Origin: Pseudomonas sp. HOU2 | GTDB lineage: Bacteria > Pseudomonadota > Gammaproteobacteria > Pseudomonadales > Pseudomonadaceae | Direction: 5' to 3' | DNA: 64,000 bases | Assembly: GCF_040729435.1 (NCBI RefSeq) | Contig: NZ_CP160398.1 | Location: forward strand, 868,001 to 932,000 | Shown: one piece after another, positions 1 to 10,616 of the stretch | How positions within the stretch are numbered: the stretch's first letter is position 1 | How the letters are laid out: each line of letters opens with the position of its first letter | The notes under the pieces: generated by a model | The model's database searches: none | Told to the model about the DNA's origin: nothing | Seen by the model: the letters and a program-made list of their open reading frames with translations, nothing else | Made by a program: the position numbers and the translations under genes

Positions 1-131
1 CCTGCAGCTCGGCTTTCAACTGTTTGTAGGCTTCAACCCGCTCCGGGGTGTCACCGCTGGTTTCGACCAGGGCTTTGGCGTAATTGCGCTGGCGGTCGTG
101 GCTTTCGCGAAGGGCTTCGAAAATGTTCATG
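1..131 (-). CDS. Hemerythrin HHE-domain protein, N-terminal part only
   Basis: The reverse strand reads MNIFEALRESHDRQRNYAKA and on to residue 43, where the window ends, so only the first helix is visible. The opening IFEALRESHDRQR, with its HD pair, is typical of cytoplasmic hemerythrin-like (HHE) proteins of Pseudomonas, four-helix di-iron proteins that bind oxygen or other small molecules. The ATG (complement of 129-131) is preceded by GGAACCTCC, an AG-rich ribosome site. The remaining iron ligands lie outside the window, so the assignment rests on the first helix alone. Confidence 0.6.
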
Positions 132-278
132 GAGGTTCCTCATCAACCGCGTTCGAAATGACGCTGTAAACGCTAGACCCCGGCGCAACAAAGACGGTTC
201 CAACGGGTTGAGGAAGGGACCTGGAAGACGCACGTCAGGCAGGATAGGCTGCGCACTCACCTCACAAGGAAGTCGCCC

Positions 279-704
279 ATGAAGTTGCGAATCGAGTTGT
301 CGCAGAACCCCACGGAAGAGCAACGCAAGGCCATTCTCGAGCCTTTGATTGCCTATAACGACGCCCAGACCGGCGGCTCCAAGTCGGAGCCCTTCGCCCT
401 GCTGGTGCGCGATGAGCACGACGCAATTCTCGGTGGGTTGTATGGCCGGGTGATTTTTACCTGGATGTACATTGAATTGCTGTGCGTACCGGAACAGGGT
501 CGCGGGCAACGCATCGGTTCGGAATTGATGGCCATGGCGGAAAATCTGGCCAGAGAAAAGAACTGCATGGGAATCTGGCTGGACACCTTCGATTTTCAGG
601 CGCCGGCGTTCTACGAGAAGCTGGGATTCAGCCAGTTTGGCGAGATTGTCGACTACCCGCCGGGGCATAGTCGGCATTATTTCCAAAAGCGCTTGATCGG
701 TTGA
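279..704 (+). CDS. GNAT family N-acetyltransferase
   Basis: A 141-residue protein of the size of a single GNAT domain. It carries the acetyl-CoA pyrophosphate-binding signature QGRGQRIG at residues 73-80 after a beta strand (IELLCVPE), and the C-terminal AFYEKLGF motif usual in this fold. It should transfer an acetyl group from acetyl-CoA to an amine; the substrate cannot be read from the sequence. The ATG at 279 has AAGGAA eight bases upstream. It stands alone between a divergent hemerythrin gene and a convergent lipoprotein gene, with a diverged REP pair behind it. Confidence 0.8.
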   Translation: MKLRIELSQNPTEEQRKAILEPLIAYNDAQTGGSKSEPFALLVRDEHDAILGGLYGRVIFTWMYIELLCVPEQGRGQRIGSELMAMAENLAREKNCMGIWLDTFDFQAPAFYEKLGFSQFGEIVDYPPGHSRHYFQKRLIG

Positions 705-715
705 ATTCACTGGCC

Positions 716-799
716 CTATCGCGAGCAGGCTCACTCCTACAGGATCGGTGGCGAACACAAATCCAGTGTGGGAGCCAGCCTGCTGGCGAAGACGGCAGC
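716..799. repeat. Diverged REP pair (BIME)
   Basis: Two facing REP-like units, TCGCGAGCAGGCTCACTCC on the left and GGGAGCCAGCCTGCTGGCGA on the right, separated by about 40 bases between the convergent GNAT and lipoprotein genes. The arms match imperfectly, so this is probably an old copy. Confidence 0.6.
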
Positions 800-814
800 C
801 GCTTCAGCGCAATA

Positions 815-1165
815 TCAGAGACAGGTCGCCAACCCCGCCAATCGGCGCTTGGCAACAAAATCATCTTTCTGCGCGTAGTAATTGAGCACCGTGCCCGACG
901 CATCGCTGGTCACATCGACAAACGACTCCGCCGAACGCGTGTACACGGTCGAGCCGCCCTTCTTGCCCGGTTGCAGGTACGCCCCGGCATCCACACCAAA
1001 CACCGCTTCGTCCTGCCAGGCGAATTGCACGCACTGAGCCACGACTTTCTCGGGCTTGTCCGAGGTCAGAACCTTATACGGGGCTTTGGTGCGAGAATCG
1101 TCCATCACCGAACCCGCGCAGCCGGCCAGCACGCTCGCGGCCAGCGCTACCATCAGAATTCGCAT
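815..1165 (-). CDS. Small putative lipoprotein
   Basis: A 116-residue protein that begins with a lipoprotein signal: positive MR, a hydrophobic stretch, and lipobox LAGC with the acylated cysteine at residue 16. The mature part is about 100 residues with two further cysteines (CVQF and the C-terminal ATCL) that might form a disulfide. By the usual rule for the residue after the cysteine (Ala, not Asp) it should go to the outer membrane. I recognise it only as a conserved Pseudomonas protein of unknown role. It is transcribed toward the GNAT gene and away from the next gene. Confidence 0.7.
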   Translation of the reverse strand: MRILMVALAASVLAGCAGSVMDDSRTKAPYKVLTSDKPEKVVAQCVQFAWQDEAVFGVDAGAYLQPGKKGGSTVYTRSAESFVDVTSDASGTVLNYYAQKDDFVAKRRLAGLATCL

Positions 1166-1299
1166 TGCATTCGCTCATTCAGAAAAAAGCGGACTGTATC
1201 ACCGCAACAGGCAAAATCGTTCTGCTTTACTGCATTTATAGCGCGACACGCACCGGCCGCTCCGGCACCCTAGGGTCATCAGCCTCACAAGGAACCTAC

Positions 1300-1629
1300 A
1301 TGGCGCCCACCGACCAGCGACATGAACAAGCCCTGAAACTGTTTCTCGACGCACGCCCCGAACTGCGCGAATCCCTCGATCATCTCAATCCGCTGCTGGC
1401 CCAGGCCAAGGGCGAAACCCCGGCGCAATATCGTGAAGAACGCCTGCACGAAGCCTTCGAGGCCGAGGCGGAGCATCAAGGCCTGTTTGCCTGGGAATTG
1501 ACCTTGCTCCTGACGGCGGCAACGCCCGAGGACTATCAGGCCCAGCGCATGGAGGTGCACCGCGAGGTGGCGGAAATGGCGCACATGAGCTGGGCGGATT
1601 ACTGCGATCTGTATGGGCTGGAACCGTAA
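1300..1629 (+). CDS. Conserved small protein, DUF6388-like
   Basis: A 109-residue acidic, helix-rich protein (MAPTDQRHEQALKLFLDARP at the start, ending CDLYGLEP). I chose the ATG at 1300 because AAGGAA lies seven bases upstream and the coding texture begins there; an in-frame ATG at 1165 would add an unlikely 45-residue extension overlapping the divergent gene's start. There is no signal peptide or membrane segment. It resembles the small Pseudomonas family catalogued as DUF6388; the family name is from memory and no function is known. Confidence 0.6.
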   Translation: MAPTDQRHEQALKLFLDARPELRESLDHLNPLLAQAKGETPAQYREERLHEAFEAEAEHQGLFAWELTLLLTAATPEDYQAQRMEVHREVAEMAHMSWADYCDLYGLEP

Positions 1630-1654
1630 CCACTGCGCAAGGATATCGTCACCG

Positions 1655-2359
1655 ATGCTGCCTTCGACCTCGACTCACCGCGCCACGTCCGGGCATCTGC
1701 ATCGGCAGAAATGGCGTGGCCGCATCGGTCTGGCACTGGTGGCCAGTCTGTCAGTGCTGGCGGGCATGACCGACGCAATCGGCTTCATGGCCAGCGGCGA
1801 TTTCGTGTCGTTCATGAGCGGCAACACAACGCGCCTGGCGGTGGCGATCAGTGACGGCGATCTCGGGCTGACGTTACGCCTGACCATCCTCGTCGTCACC
1901 TTCGTGATCGGTAATGCCTTGGGGATCGTGATCGGGCGCCTCGGTGGGCGGCGCACATTGCCCCTGTTGCTGTGCATCGCCACCCTGCTCTGCCTGGCGG
2001 CCGCCTGGCCGTACGACACGCAACTGCCGGCGCTGCTGGCGGCGATCATCGCGATGGGCATGCTCAACGCGGCGGTCGAGGAAGTGAATGGTCTGCCAGT
2101 GGGCCTGACATACGTGACCGGGGCGCTGTCGCGGTTCGGCCGTGGACTGGGGCGCTGGATGCTCGGCGAACGCCGGAACGGCTGGCGGGTGCAACTGGTG
2201 CCGTGGAGCGGGATGTTCATCGGCGCGATTCTCGGCGCGGTGCTGGAACAGCATTTCGGGCTTCGGGCATTGTTCGCCAGCGGCTTGCTGGCGGCGGTGC
2301 TGGGCGTACTGACCTTGAGCATTCCGCGGCGCTGGCAACTCGGCTATATGCCCCGTTGA
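1655..2359 (+). CDS. DUF1275 (YoaK-type) membrane protein
   Basis: A 234-residue protein with about six hydrophobic segments, opening with LALVASLSVLAGMTDAIGF and the family-typical FVSFMSGNTTRLA block, then NALGIVIGRLGG and NGLPVGLTYVTGALSRFG. These mark the DUF1275/YoaK family of inner-membrane proteins; a transport role has been proposed but is unproven. The ATG at 1655 has AAGGATA upstream; an in-frame ATG at 1613 would overlap the preceding gene by 17 bases. It lies 25 bases after the DUF6388-like gene and may be co-transcribed with it. Confidence 0.75.
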   Translation: MLPSTSTHRATSGHLHRQKWRGRIGLALVASLSVLAGMTDAIGFMASGDFVSFMSGNTTRLAVAISDGDLGLTLRLTILVVTFVIGNALGIVIGRLGGRRTLPLLLCIATLLCLAAAWPYDTQLPALLAAIIAMGMLNAAVEEVNGLPVGLTYVTGALSRFGRGLGRWMLGERRNGWRVQLVPWSGMFIGAILGAVLEQHFGLRALFASGLLAAVLGVLTLSIPRRWQLGYMPR

Positions 2360-2379
2360 TCGAAACCTTACTCAAATCC

Positions 2380-2468
2380 CCTGTAGGAGCTGTCGAGTGA
2401 AACGAGGCTGCGATCTCTTGATCCAGCTTGTAAAGATCAACAGATCGCAGCGTGCCGCAGCTCCTGCA
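2380..2468. repeat. Diverged REP pair, GGCTGCGATC family
   Basis: CTGTAGGAGCTG and GGCTGCGATCTCTTGATC on the left face AGATCGCAGC and GCAGCTCCTGCA on the right. The left unit is degenerate in its GCCGAAGG core. The pair lies between the DUF1275 gene and tusD. Confidence 0.65.
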
Positions 2469-2580
2469 TGGATTCGCACCCTATGACCGATAGCAGCAGA
2501 AATCGGTGTGTGCAACTTGGGTTTCGCGGCAGCCTCGATAAAGCTTTATCATGGCCGCAGTTTTGCTGATCGAGTCCGTC

Positions 2581-2973
2581 ATGAAGTTCGCCATTGCGCT
2601 GTTTTCCGCCGCCCATGCGCCCTCCTCGCGTCGCGCCCTGCTGTTTGCGCAGGCTGCGCTGGCCGGCGGGCATGAGATTGTCCGGCTGTTTTTTTATCAG
2701 GACGGTGTCTACAACGCCTCCGACGCGGTGGTCACCCCGCAGGACGAGCTGGACCTGCCCAAACAGTGGCGCGCGTTCATCAGCGAGCAGCAACTGGACG
2801 GTGTGGTGTGTATCGCCGCCGCCCTGCGCCGTGGCGTGCTGAATGACGAAGAAGCCAAACGCTACCAGCGTGATGCCGTGGCGGTCAGCGCGCCGTGGGA
2901 ATTGTCCGGCCTCGGCCAGTTGCACGATGGGGTGCAGGACGCCGATCGACTGATCTGTTTCGGAGGCGCGTGA
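2581..2973 (+). CDS. tusD: Sulfurtransferase TusD (DsrE-like)
   Basis: A 130-residue DsrE-family protein. With TusB and TusC it forms the TusBCD complex, which takes persulfide sulfur from TusA and passes it to TusE for the 2-thio modification of wobble uridine by MnmA (also encoded here, at 25887). The active cysteine is probably Cys77 in GVVCIAAA, matching Cys78 of E. coli. The ATG at 2581 starts the family-typical MKFAIALFSA; an in-frame upstream ATG at 2551 would add ten atypical residues. tusC starts one base after its stop codon. Confidence 0.92.
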   Translation: MKFAIALFSAAHAPSSRRALLFAQAALAGGHEIVRLFFYQDGVYNASDAVVTPQDELDLPKQWRAFISEQQLDGVVCIAAALRRGVLNDEEAKRYQRDAVAVSAPWELSGLGQLHDGVQDADRLICFGGA

Positions 2974-2974
2974 G

Positions 2975-3331
2975 ATGGCCAAATCCCTGTTGATCATCAG
3001 CCGCCAGTCGCCGTGGTCCGGCCCCGGCGCCCGCGAAGCGCTGGACATCGTACTGGCCGGCGGCGCGTTCGATCTGCCGATCGGCCTGCTGTTTCTCGAT
3101 GACGGCGTGTTGCAACTGGCCGCCGGGCAGAACGCCAAGGCCCTGCAACAGAAAGACCTCAGCGCCAACCTGCAGGCGCTGCCGATGTTCGGCGTTGAAG
3201 AACTGTTCTACTGCACCGACAGCGCCAGCGCCCGTGGCCTGAGCACGCTGTCGCTGGACGAAGCGCAGCCACTCGGCGCCAGCGAAATCACCGCCCTCAT
3301 TGACCGTTACGACCAGGTGATCACCCTCTGA
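2975..3331 (+). CDS. tusC: Sulfurtransferase TusC
   Basis: A 118-residue DsrF-like subunit (MAKSLLIISRQSPWSGPGAR at the start) of the TusBCD sulfur-relay complex. The protein is of family length, with the Rossmann-like opening LLIISRQSPW and the GLLFLDDGV segment. Its stop overlaps the TusB start by one base (TGATG at 3329-3333), which indicates translational coupling and a fixed ratio of subunits. It acts in the cytoplasm on the way to 2-thiouridine in tRNA Lys, Glu and Gln. Confidence 0.92.
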   Translation: MAKSLLIISRQSPWSGPGAREALDIVLAGGAFDLPIGLLFLDDGVLQLAAGQNAKALQQKDLSANLQALPMFGVEELFYCTDSASARGLSTLSLDEAQPLGASEITALIDRYDQVITL

Positions 3332-3624
3332 TGTCGACTTTGCATGTGTTGTCTCATTCCCCGTTCGGCGACGAGCGCCTGAGCAGTTGCCTGCGCGTGA
3401 TCGGCGCTGCTGACGCGTTGCTGTTATCCGGCGATGCGGTCTACGCCCTGCAACCGGGCACTGCGCCATTCGCTACGTTGAACGCACGCCGAGTCAAGCT
3501 GTTCGCCCTCGCCGAAGACCTGCTGGCCCGCGCCATCGTTGCTCCCGACTGGGCTGAAGCCATCGATTACCCGGCGTTCGTCGAACTGTCGATCCACCAC
3601 GACAAGGTCAACAGTTGGCTATGA
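3331..3624 (+). CDS. tusB: Sulfurtransferase TusB (DsrH-like)
   Basis: A 97-residue DsrH-family protein starting MSTLHVLSHSPFGD, with the LLLSGDAVYAL segment typical of TusB. It is the smallest subunit of TusBCD. The start shares one base with the tusC stop, and the last four bases (ATGA, 3621-3624) hold the start of tusE. The close packing makes co-translation of the four tus genes likely. Confidence 0.9.
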   Translation: MSTLHVLSHSPFGDERLSSCLRVIGAADALLLSGDAVYALQPGTAPFATLNARRVKLFALAEDLLARAIVAPDWAEAIDYPAFVELSIHHDKVNSWL

Positions 3625-3956
3625 ACTCGATGACTGTCGGCGCCCGCGCCATCGAACTGGACAAGGACGGCTTTCTGGTCGACCTCGATGACTGGTCCCA
3701 AGACGTCGCCAGCGCCCTCGCCGCCGCTGAAGACATCGAACTAACCCCCGAGCACTGGGAAGTCCTCGACCTGCTGCGCAGCTTCTATGCAGAATTCCAG
3801 TTGTCGCCGGCCACCCGCCCGCTGATCAAGTACACCGCACTCAAACTCGGCCCGGACAAGGGCAACAGCCTGCACCTGAACCGACTGTTCAAAGGCACCC
3901 CTGCCAAACTCGCCGCGAAACTGGCGGGCCTGCCCAAACCGACGAATTGCTTATGA
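3621..3956 (+). CDS. tusE: Sulfur carrier TusE (DsrC/DsvC family)
   Basis: A 111-residue DsrC-type swinging-arm carrier. It accepts sulfur from TusBCD and delivers it to MnmA on its penultimate cysteine, here Cys110 in PKPTNCL, the conserved terminus of the family. The N-terminal DKDGFLVDLDDWS block is also typical. I chose the ATG at 3621, which overlaps the tusB stop as ATGA; a TTG at 3615 is less likely. The second conserved DsrC cysteine of sulfite-reductase partners is absent, as expected for a Tus protein. Confidence 0.92.
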   Translation: MNSMTVGARAIELDKDGFLVDLDDWSQDVASALAAAEDIELTPEHWEVLDLLRSFYAEFQLSPATRPLIKYTALKLGPDKGNSLHLNRLFKGTPAKLAAKLAGLPKPTNCL

Positions 3957-4954
3957 CCGACTTTCCAGCGCTGACCCTCGAAACGCCCGCCGAGCACCCG
4001 TTCGCACAATTCGTGCGGATCCTCGGCAAGGGCAAACGCGGCGCCCGCGACCTGACCCGTGAAGAAGCCCGGGAAGCCATGGGCATGGTGCTCGACGACA
4101 AGGTCGAAGACACCCAGCTCGGGGCCTTTCTGATGCTGCTGCGGCACAAGGAAGAAAGCGCCGAGGAAATGGCCGGTTTCACCGAAGCCTTGCGCGAGCG
4201 CTTGCAGGCACCAACGCTGAACGTCGATCTGGACTGGCCGACCTACGCCGGCAAGAAACGTCATCTGCCGTGGTATCTGCTGTCGGCCAAGTGCCTGGCG
4301 CAAAACGGCGTGCGAATCTTCATGCACGGCGGCGGCGCGCATACCGCCGGACGTCTGTACACCGAACAATTGCTTGGCGAGCTGAACATCCCGCTGTGCC
4401 GCACCTGGCAGCAGGTCGGCAGCGCGCTGGACAATGGAGGCCTGGCGTTCATGCCGCTGATGGACTGGGCGCCGCAGTTGCAGAAGATGATCGACCTGCG
4501 CAACACCATGGGCCTGCGCTCGCCGATCCATTCGCTGGCACGCATCCTCAATCCACTGCGCGCCCGTTGTGGTCTGCAAAGTATTTTCCACCCGGGCTAT
4601 CAAGCGGTGCATCGCGAGGCCAGCGGTCTGCTCGGCGACACGGCGATCGTGGTCAAAGGCGACGGCGGCGAAATCGAGATCAACCCGGATGCCGACAGCC
4701 ATCTGTACGGCACCAAGGGCGGCGAGAGCTGGGACGAGGAATGGCCGCAACTGTCGAGCCAGCGCCACGTCAAACCGGCCTCGCTGGACGTTGAACATCT
4801 GAAAGCGGTGTGGCGCGGCGAGAGGGTCGACAGCTATCCGCAATTGGCCCTGATCTCGACCATGGCCCTGGCCCTGCGTGGCCTCGGTCAAAGCCGCGAG
4901 CAAGCGTTCGCAACCGCCGAGCAGTACTGGGCCGCACGCAACAAATCGATATAA
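3953..4954 (+). CDS. ybiB: YbiB/TrpD2-like glycosyltransferase-fold protein
   Basis: A 333-residue member of the anthranilate phosphoribosyltransferase-like (TrpD2/YbiB) family. The N-terminal helical domain (FAQFVRILGKGKRGARDLT) and the MHGGGAHTAGRLYTE and VVKGDGGEIEINPD segments mark it. E. coli YbiB has the TrpD fold but binds nucleic acid rather than making phosphoribosyl-anthranilate, so a catalytic role should not be assumed. The start overlaps the tusE stop as ATGA at 3953-3956, which places it in the tus operon and hints at a link to tRNA or nucleic-acid metabolism. Confidence 0.85.
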   Translation: MTDFPALTLETPAEHPFAQFVRILGKGKRGARDLTREEAREAMGMVLDDKVEDTQLGAFLMLLRHKEESAEEMAGFTEALRERLQAPTLNVDLDWPTYAGKKRHLPWYLLSAKCLAQNGVRIFMHGGGAHTAGRLYTEQLLGELNIPLCRTWQQVGSALDNGGLAFMPLMDWAPQLQKMIDLRNTMGLRSPIHSLARILNPLRARCGLQSIFHPGYQAVHREASGLLGDTAIVVKGDGGEIEINPDADSHLYGTKGGESWDEEWPQLSSQRHVKPASLDVEHLKAVWRGERVDSYPQLALISTMALALRGLGQSREQAFATAEQYWAARNKSI

Positions 4955-5045
4955 CCGATCATAGACGCCCGATCTTTGCGCTTTTTGTTCGAACTCATCG
5001 GAATAGACTCGGCTCCAACGCTTATTGGATACAGGAGTCTTGATC

Positions 5046-6047
5046 ATGGGTTTACTCGTCGACGGCCACTGGCAGGACAAGTGGTACGAAAGCAGCAAGG
5101 ACGGCGCGTTCCAGCGCGAACAGGCGCAACGCCGTAACTGGGTCACTGCAGACGGACAGCCCGGGCCGAGCGGTGAAGGCGGGTTTGCCGCCGAAGCCGG
5201 GCGTTATCACCTCTATGTATCCCTCGCCTGCCCGTGGGCGCACCGCACGCTGATCCTGCGCAAACTCAAAGGGCTGGAAAGCCTGATCGATGTGTCCGTG
5301 GTCAGCTGGCTGATGCTGGAAAACGGCTGGACCTTCGACAAGGCGCTTGGCTCGACTGGCGATAAGCTCGACCACTTCGACTTCATGCATCAGCGCTACA
5401 CCGCCGACGCGCGGGACTACACCGGCCGCGTCACCGTGCCGGTGCTGTGGGACAAGAAGCTCAAGCGCATCGTCAGCAATGAATCGGCGGAAATCATCCG
5501 CATGTTCAACAGCGCCTTCGATGGCCTGACCGGTAACGAGCTGGACTTCTACCCGGCGCCATTACGCGGTGAGATCGATGCATTGAACGAGCGGATTTAT
5601 CCGGCGGTGAACAACGGCGTGTATCGCGCCGGCTTCGCCACCTCGCAACAGGCTTATGAAGAGGCGTTCGATGAGGTGTTTGCAGAGCTGGATCATCTGG
5701 AGCGGGTGCTGGACGCCAACCGCTACTTGACTGGCGAGTACCTGACCGAAGCCGATGTGCGCCTGTTCACCACGATGATTCGTTTCGATGCGGTGTACCA
5801 CGGGCACTTCAAGTGCAATCTGCGGCGGATCGCCGATTATCCGAACCTGTCGAACTGGCTGCGTGAGCTGTATCAGTGGCCGGGGATTGCCGAGACGGTA
5901 GATTTTCAGCACATCAAGAATCACTACTACGGTAGCCACAAGACCATCAATCCGACGGGGATTGTGCCGAAAGGGCCGAAGCAGGATTTCAGCGGGGCGC
6001 ATGATCGGGCACGTTTGGCTGGCAAAGGAGTCTGGCGCAGGGGCTGA
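5046..6047 (+). CDS. Glutathionyl-hydroquinone reductase (YqjG/ECM4 type)
   Basis: A 333-residue Xi-class glutathione transferase. The thioredoxin-fold domain carries CPWAHR at residues 62-67, in which Cys62 forms the mixed disulfide with glutathione; the helical domain follows with LTEADVRLFTTMIRFD. The enzyme reduces glutathionyl-hydroquinones with glutathione, recycling quinones that were conjugated by accident. The ATG at 5046 has CAGGAG upstream; an ATG at 5025 is out of step with that site. The gene stands alone, followed by a REP pair. Confidence 0.9.
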   Translation: MGLLVDGHWQDKWYESSKDGAFQREQAQRRNWVTADGQPGPSGEGGFAAEAGRYHLYVSLACPWAHRTLILRKLKGLESLIDVSVVSWLMLENGWTFDKALGSTGDKLDHFDFMHQRYTADARDYTGRVTVPVLWDKKLKRIVSNESAEIIRMFNSAFDGLTGNELDFYPAPLRGEIDALNERIYPAVNNGVYRAGFATSQQAYEEAFDEVFAELDHLERVLDANRYLTGEYLTEADVRLFTTMIRFDAVYHGHFKCNLRRIADYPNLSNWLRELYQWPGIAETVDFQHIKNHYYGSHKTINPTGIVPKGPKQDFSGAHDRARLAGKGVWRRG

Positions 6048-6066
6048 GATTTTTATTGTTTTTTTG

Positions 6067-6170
6067 GGGCCCCATCGCTGGCAAGCCAGCTCCCACAGGG
6101 ATTTTGGTGATGCTGAAGATTGCAGTTTCAACACAAAAACCTGTGGGAGCTGGCTTGCCAGCGATAGGGG
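6067..6170. repeat. REP pair, CTGGCTTGCCAG family
   Basis: Two facing units, CCATCGCTGGCAAGCCAGC on the left and GGGAGCTGGCTTGCCAGCG on the right, with 46 bases between. The pair sits between the convergent quinone-reductase and cysG genes, where it may act as a transcription block. Confidence 0.9.
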
Positions 6171-6182
6171 TCAACTCGATTT

Positions 6183-7577
6183 TCAGACTTGCGCCTGAGC
6201 GCCTTCAAACCACGCCAGTTTCTCGCGCAGTTGCACCACTTCACCGACGATCACCAGCGTCGGCGCATGCACTTCATGCTCCGCCACCAGGCGTGGCAGG
6301 TCGGCCAGCGTGCCGGTGAAGACCCGCTGATTGACCGTGGTGCCCTGCTGAATCAATGCCGCCGGGGTATCTGCCGAGCGACCGTGCCTGATCAACTGTT
6401 CACAGATCACCGGCAGGCCCACCAGCCCCATGTAAAACACCAGCGTCTGCGCCGGTGCGACGAGGTCGGCCCACGGCAGATCGGTGGAACCGTCCTTCAG
6501 GTGACCGGTGACGAAGCGCACCGACTGCGCGTAATCGCGATGGGTCAGCGGAATCCCGGCATACGCCGCGCAACCGCTGGCCGCCGTGATCCCCGGCACC
6601 ACCTGGAATGGAATCCCGTGGGCCGCCAGCTCTTCGATCTCTTCACCGCCACGGCCGAAGATGAACGGATCACCGCCCTTCAAGCGCACCACGCGTTTGC
6701 CGGCCTTGGCCAGATCCACCAGTTGCTGGTTGATCTGATCCTGCGGCACCGCATGATCGGCGCGACGCTTGCCGACGTAAATGCGTTCGGCATCGCGACG
6801 GCACAATTCGAGAATCGCCGGCGCGACCAAACGGTCGTACAGCACCACATCGGCTTGCTGCATCAGGCGCAAGGCGCGGAAGGTCAGCAGATCCGGATCA
6901 CCGGGTCCCGCGCCCACCAGATACACCTCACCAGTGGTAACGGTCGCCTCGCCATCGATCTTGGCCTGCAACAGACGCTCGGCTTCAGTGCCCTGCCCGG
7001 CCAGTTGTCGATCGGCAATCGGGCCCTGAAACACGTCTTCCCAGAAACCACGGCGCTGCTGCACGTCCGGAAACAGGTTTTTCACCTGATTGCGGAAACG
7101 CGCGGCAAGACCGGCCAACTGGCCGTAGGTCGAAGGAATCCAGGTTTCGATCTTGGCGCGAATCAGCCGCGCCAGCACCGGCGCATCGCCACCGCTGGAC
7201 ACCGCAATGATCAGCGGCGAACGGTCGACGATCGCCGGGAAGATCACGCTGCACAGATGCGGCGCATCGACCACATTGACCGGCACGCAACGCCGATGGG
7301 CATCGCTGGAGACCTGAGCGTTGAGCGTTTCATCGTCGGTAGCGGCGATGATCAGCCCGCAACCGTCCAGGTCCGTTTCCACGTAACCACGCAGCAGACA
7401 TTCGCCACCGCTGGCGCTGACCAGTTCGCGCAGTTGCGCTTCGATTTCAGGTGCGACCACCCGCAGCAGCGCACCGGCATCGGCCAGCAGGCGGGATTTG
7501 CGCAAGGCAATTTCCCCCCCACCGACGACCAACACACGACTGCCGCGCAGGTTGTGAAACAGCGGCAGATATTTCAT
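6183..7577 (-). CDS. cysG: Siroheme synthase CysG
   Basis: A 464-residue fusion protein that makes siroheme from uroporphyrinogen III. The N-terminal CysGB half (NAD-dependent dehydrogenase and ferrochelatase) shows GGGEIALRK at 19-27, Asp104 (NVVD) and Ser128 (SSGGDAP). The C-terminal CysGA methyltransferase half shows [12 protein letters not shown] from 221, Asp248, Lys270 and [13 protein letters not shown] from 301. These residues have the same numbers as in the Salmonella enzyme, so the start is right. The ATG lies immediately next to the serS stop, with no gap. Siroheme serves sulfite and nitrite reductases. Confidence 0.97.
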   Translation of the reverse strand: MKYLPLFHNLRGSRVLVVGGGEIALRKSRLLADAGALLRVVAPEIEAQLRELVSASGGECLLRGYVETDLDGCGLIIAATDDETLNAQVSSDAHRRCVPVNVVDAPHLCSVIFPAIVDRSPLIIAVSSGGDAPVLARLIRAKIETWIPSTYGQLAGLAARFRNQVKNLFPDVQQRRGFWEDVFQGPIADRQLAGQGTEAERLLQAKIDGEATVTTGEVYLVGAGPGDPDLLTFRALRLMQQADVVLYDRLVAPAILELCRRDAERIYVGKRRADHAVPQDQINQQLVDLAKAGKRVVRLKGGDPFIFGRGGEEIEELAAHGIPFQVVPGITAASGCAAYAGIPLTHRDYAQSVRFVTGHLKDGSTDLPWADLVAPAQTLVFYMGLVGLPVICEQLIRHGRSADTPAALIQQGTTVNQRVFTGTLADLPRLVAEHEVHAPTLVIVGEVVQLREKLAWFEGAQAQV

Positions 7578-8870
<1,293 letters not shown>

Positions 8871-8873
8871 TTA

Positions 8874-9248
8874 TCAAAGTTTGGTCAAGGACAGGCCGGC
8901 CCACGTCGCGAGCAGCCCGCCGAATACGCTGATCGCCGCATAGCCCAGGGCCAGCGGCACTTGCCCGCTTTCCAGCAGGCGCACCGTATCCAGTGAAAAG
9001 GATGAAAAAGTCGTCAGCCCCCCGAGGAAGCCGACCATCAACCCGGCGCGCACCTCGATCGGCACCTCCGGGCGTATCAAAAACAGGCCGTACAACACGC
9101 CAATCAGCAGACAGCCCACGATATTAACGGCCAGCGTCGCGGTATAGAAGTGCCGCGGCCAATTGGCACTGACCCAATTGCCGGTGGCGAAGCGCAACAG
9201 CGTGCCGGCAATCCCGCCGACGGAGACCGCAACGATCAATGGAAGCAC
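8874..9248 (-). CDS. crcB: Fluoride exporter CrcB (FluC)
   Basis: A 124-residue membrane protein with four hydrophobic segments, working as a dual-topology dimer that lets fluoride out of the cell. The N-terminal GGIAGTLLR and the [14 protein letters not shown] motif, with the phenylalanines and serines lining the pore, identify it. It starts with GTG, and the stop of rarA shares its first G (TAGTG at 9246-9250), so translation is probably coupled. I see no crcB-type fluoride riboswitch in front of it; it relies on the upstream promoter of the cluster. Confidence 0.93.
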   Translation of the reverse strand: MLPLIVAVSVGGIAGTLLRFATGNWVSANWPRHFYTATLAVNIVGCLLIGVLYGLFLIRPEVPIEVRAGLMVGFLGGLTTFSSFSLDTVRLLESGQVPLALGYAAISVFGGLLATWAGLSLTKL

Positions 9249-10573
9249 TATTTTCTCCGCTGTCTTGGGCTTAAACGGTCGAGTTGCGCGAGGTGGTTGA
9301 GCTTCTCGCCGATCTTCAATTCCAGGCCACGGGGCACCGGTTGATAGAACGGGATCGGCTCAAGCTCTTCCGGGAAATAATCTTCACCGGCGGCATAAGC
9401 GTCCGGTTCGTCGTGGGCGTAACGGTATTCGTCGCCATAGCCCAGTTGCTTCATCAGCTTGGTCGGCGCATTGCGCAAGTGCAGCGGCACTTCCAGCGAA
9501 CCGTACTCGGCAGCGGCGCGCAGCGCGGTCTTGAAGCCCATGTACACCGCGTTGCTTTTCGGCGCACAGGCGAGATAAGTGATGGCCTGGGCCACCGCCA
9601 GCTCGCCTTCGGGGCTGCCAAGGCGCTCCTGCACTTCCCACGCCGCCAGGCACAGGCTCAGCGCGCGCGGGTCAGCGTTGCCGATGTCTTCGCTGGCCAT
9701 GCGCACCACGCGCCGCGCCAGATACAACGGATCGCAGCCGCCATCGATCATCCGCGCGAACCAGTACAGCGCGCCATCGGGGTTGGAGCCGCGCACTGAC
9801 TTGTGCAGCGCCGATATCTGGTCGTAGAACGCTTCGCCGCCCTTGTCGAAGCGCCGCCGGGTATCGCCAAGCAGGCTTTGCAGCAGCTCGGTGCCCATCT
9901 CGCTGTTGTCTTCAGCCAGGTCCGAGGCATTCTCCAGCAGATTGAGCAGGCGCCGGCCATCGCCATCGGCGGCCGACAGCAGCATCTGGAAGCCTTCATC
10001 GCTGAGGGTCAGGTTGCGCTTGCCCAGCCCGCGCTCTTCGGTGAGCGCGCGATGCACCAGTTTGCGCAGCGCCGTCTCGTCGAGGCTTTTCAGCACATAG
10101 ACGCGAGCCCGCGACAACAGCGCGTTGTTCAATTCAAACGAAGGGTTTTCGGTGGTGGCGCCGATGAAAATCAGCGTGCCGTCTTCGACGTACGGCAAGA
10201 ACGCATCCTGCTGCGATTTGTTGAAGCGGTGCACTTCATCGACGAACAGAATGGTGCGCTTGCCGTACTGCCCGGCCTGCTGCTTGGCGATTTCAACGGC
10301 CTGACGGATCTCCTTGACCCCGGCGAGTACCGCCGAGACCGTTTCGAAGTGCGCATCCGAGACTTCCGCGAGCAACCGCGCCAGGGTGGTCTTGCCCACA
10401 CCCGGCGGGCCCCAGAAGATCATCGAATGCAGGGCACCTTGCTCCAGCGCCTCACGCAGAGGCTTGCCGCGAGCGAGCACGTGCTCCTGACCGACGTACT
10501 CATCCAGATTGGTCGCGCGCAAACGCGCGGCCAGTGGCTGGGCAATCGGTGCACTGCGAAACAGATCCATCAC
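9248..10573 (-). CDS. rarA: Replication-associated recombination protein RarA
   Basis: A 441-residue AAA+ ATPase of the RarA/MgsA/WRNIP1 family acting at stalled replication forks. Walker A is [12 protein letters not shown] (near residue 55), Walker [10 protein letters not shown], sensor 1 [10 protein letters not shown], and the C-terminal tetramerisation domain contains [12 protein letters not shown]. It sits between lolA and crcB, an arrangement common to gamma-proteobacteria where ftsK-lolA-rarA-(crcB)-serS is conserved. Confidence 0.95.
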   Translation of the reverse strand: MMDLFRSAPIAQPLAARLRATNLDEYVGQEHVLARGKPLREALEQGALHSMIFWGPPGVGKTTLARLLAEVSDAHFETVSAVLAGVKEIRQAVEIAKQQAGQYGKRTILFVDEVHRFNKSQQDAFLPYVEDGTLIFIGATTENPSFELNNALLSRARVYVLKSLDETALRKLVHRALTEERGLGKRNLTLSDEGFQMLLSAADGDGRRLLNLLENASDLAEDNSEMGTELLQSLLGDTRRRFDKGGEAFYDQISALHKSVRGSNPDGALYWFARMIDGGCDPLYLARRVVRMASEDIGNADPRALSLCLAAWEVQERLGSPEGELAVAQAITYLACAPKSNAVYMGFKTALRAAAEYGSLEVPLHLRNAPTKLMKQLGYGDEYRYAHDEPDAYAAGEDYFPEELEPIPFYQPVPRGLELKIGEKLNHLAQLDRLSPRQRRK

Positions 10574-10616
10574 GTAGCGTTGAAACCTCTGATTGTCTTA
10601 AGCCTGTTGGAATAAC

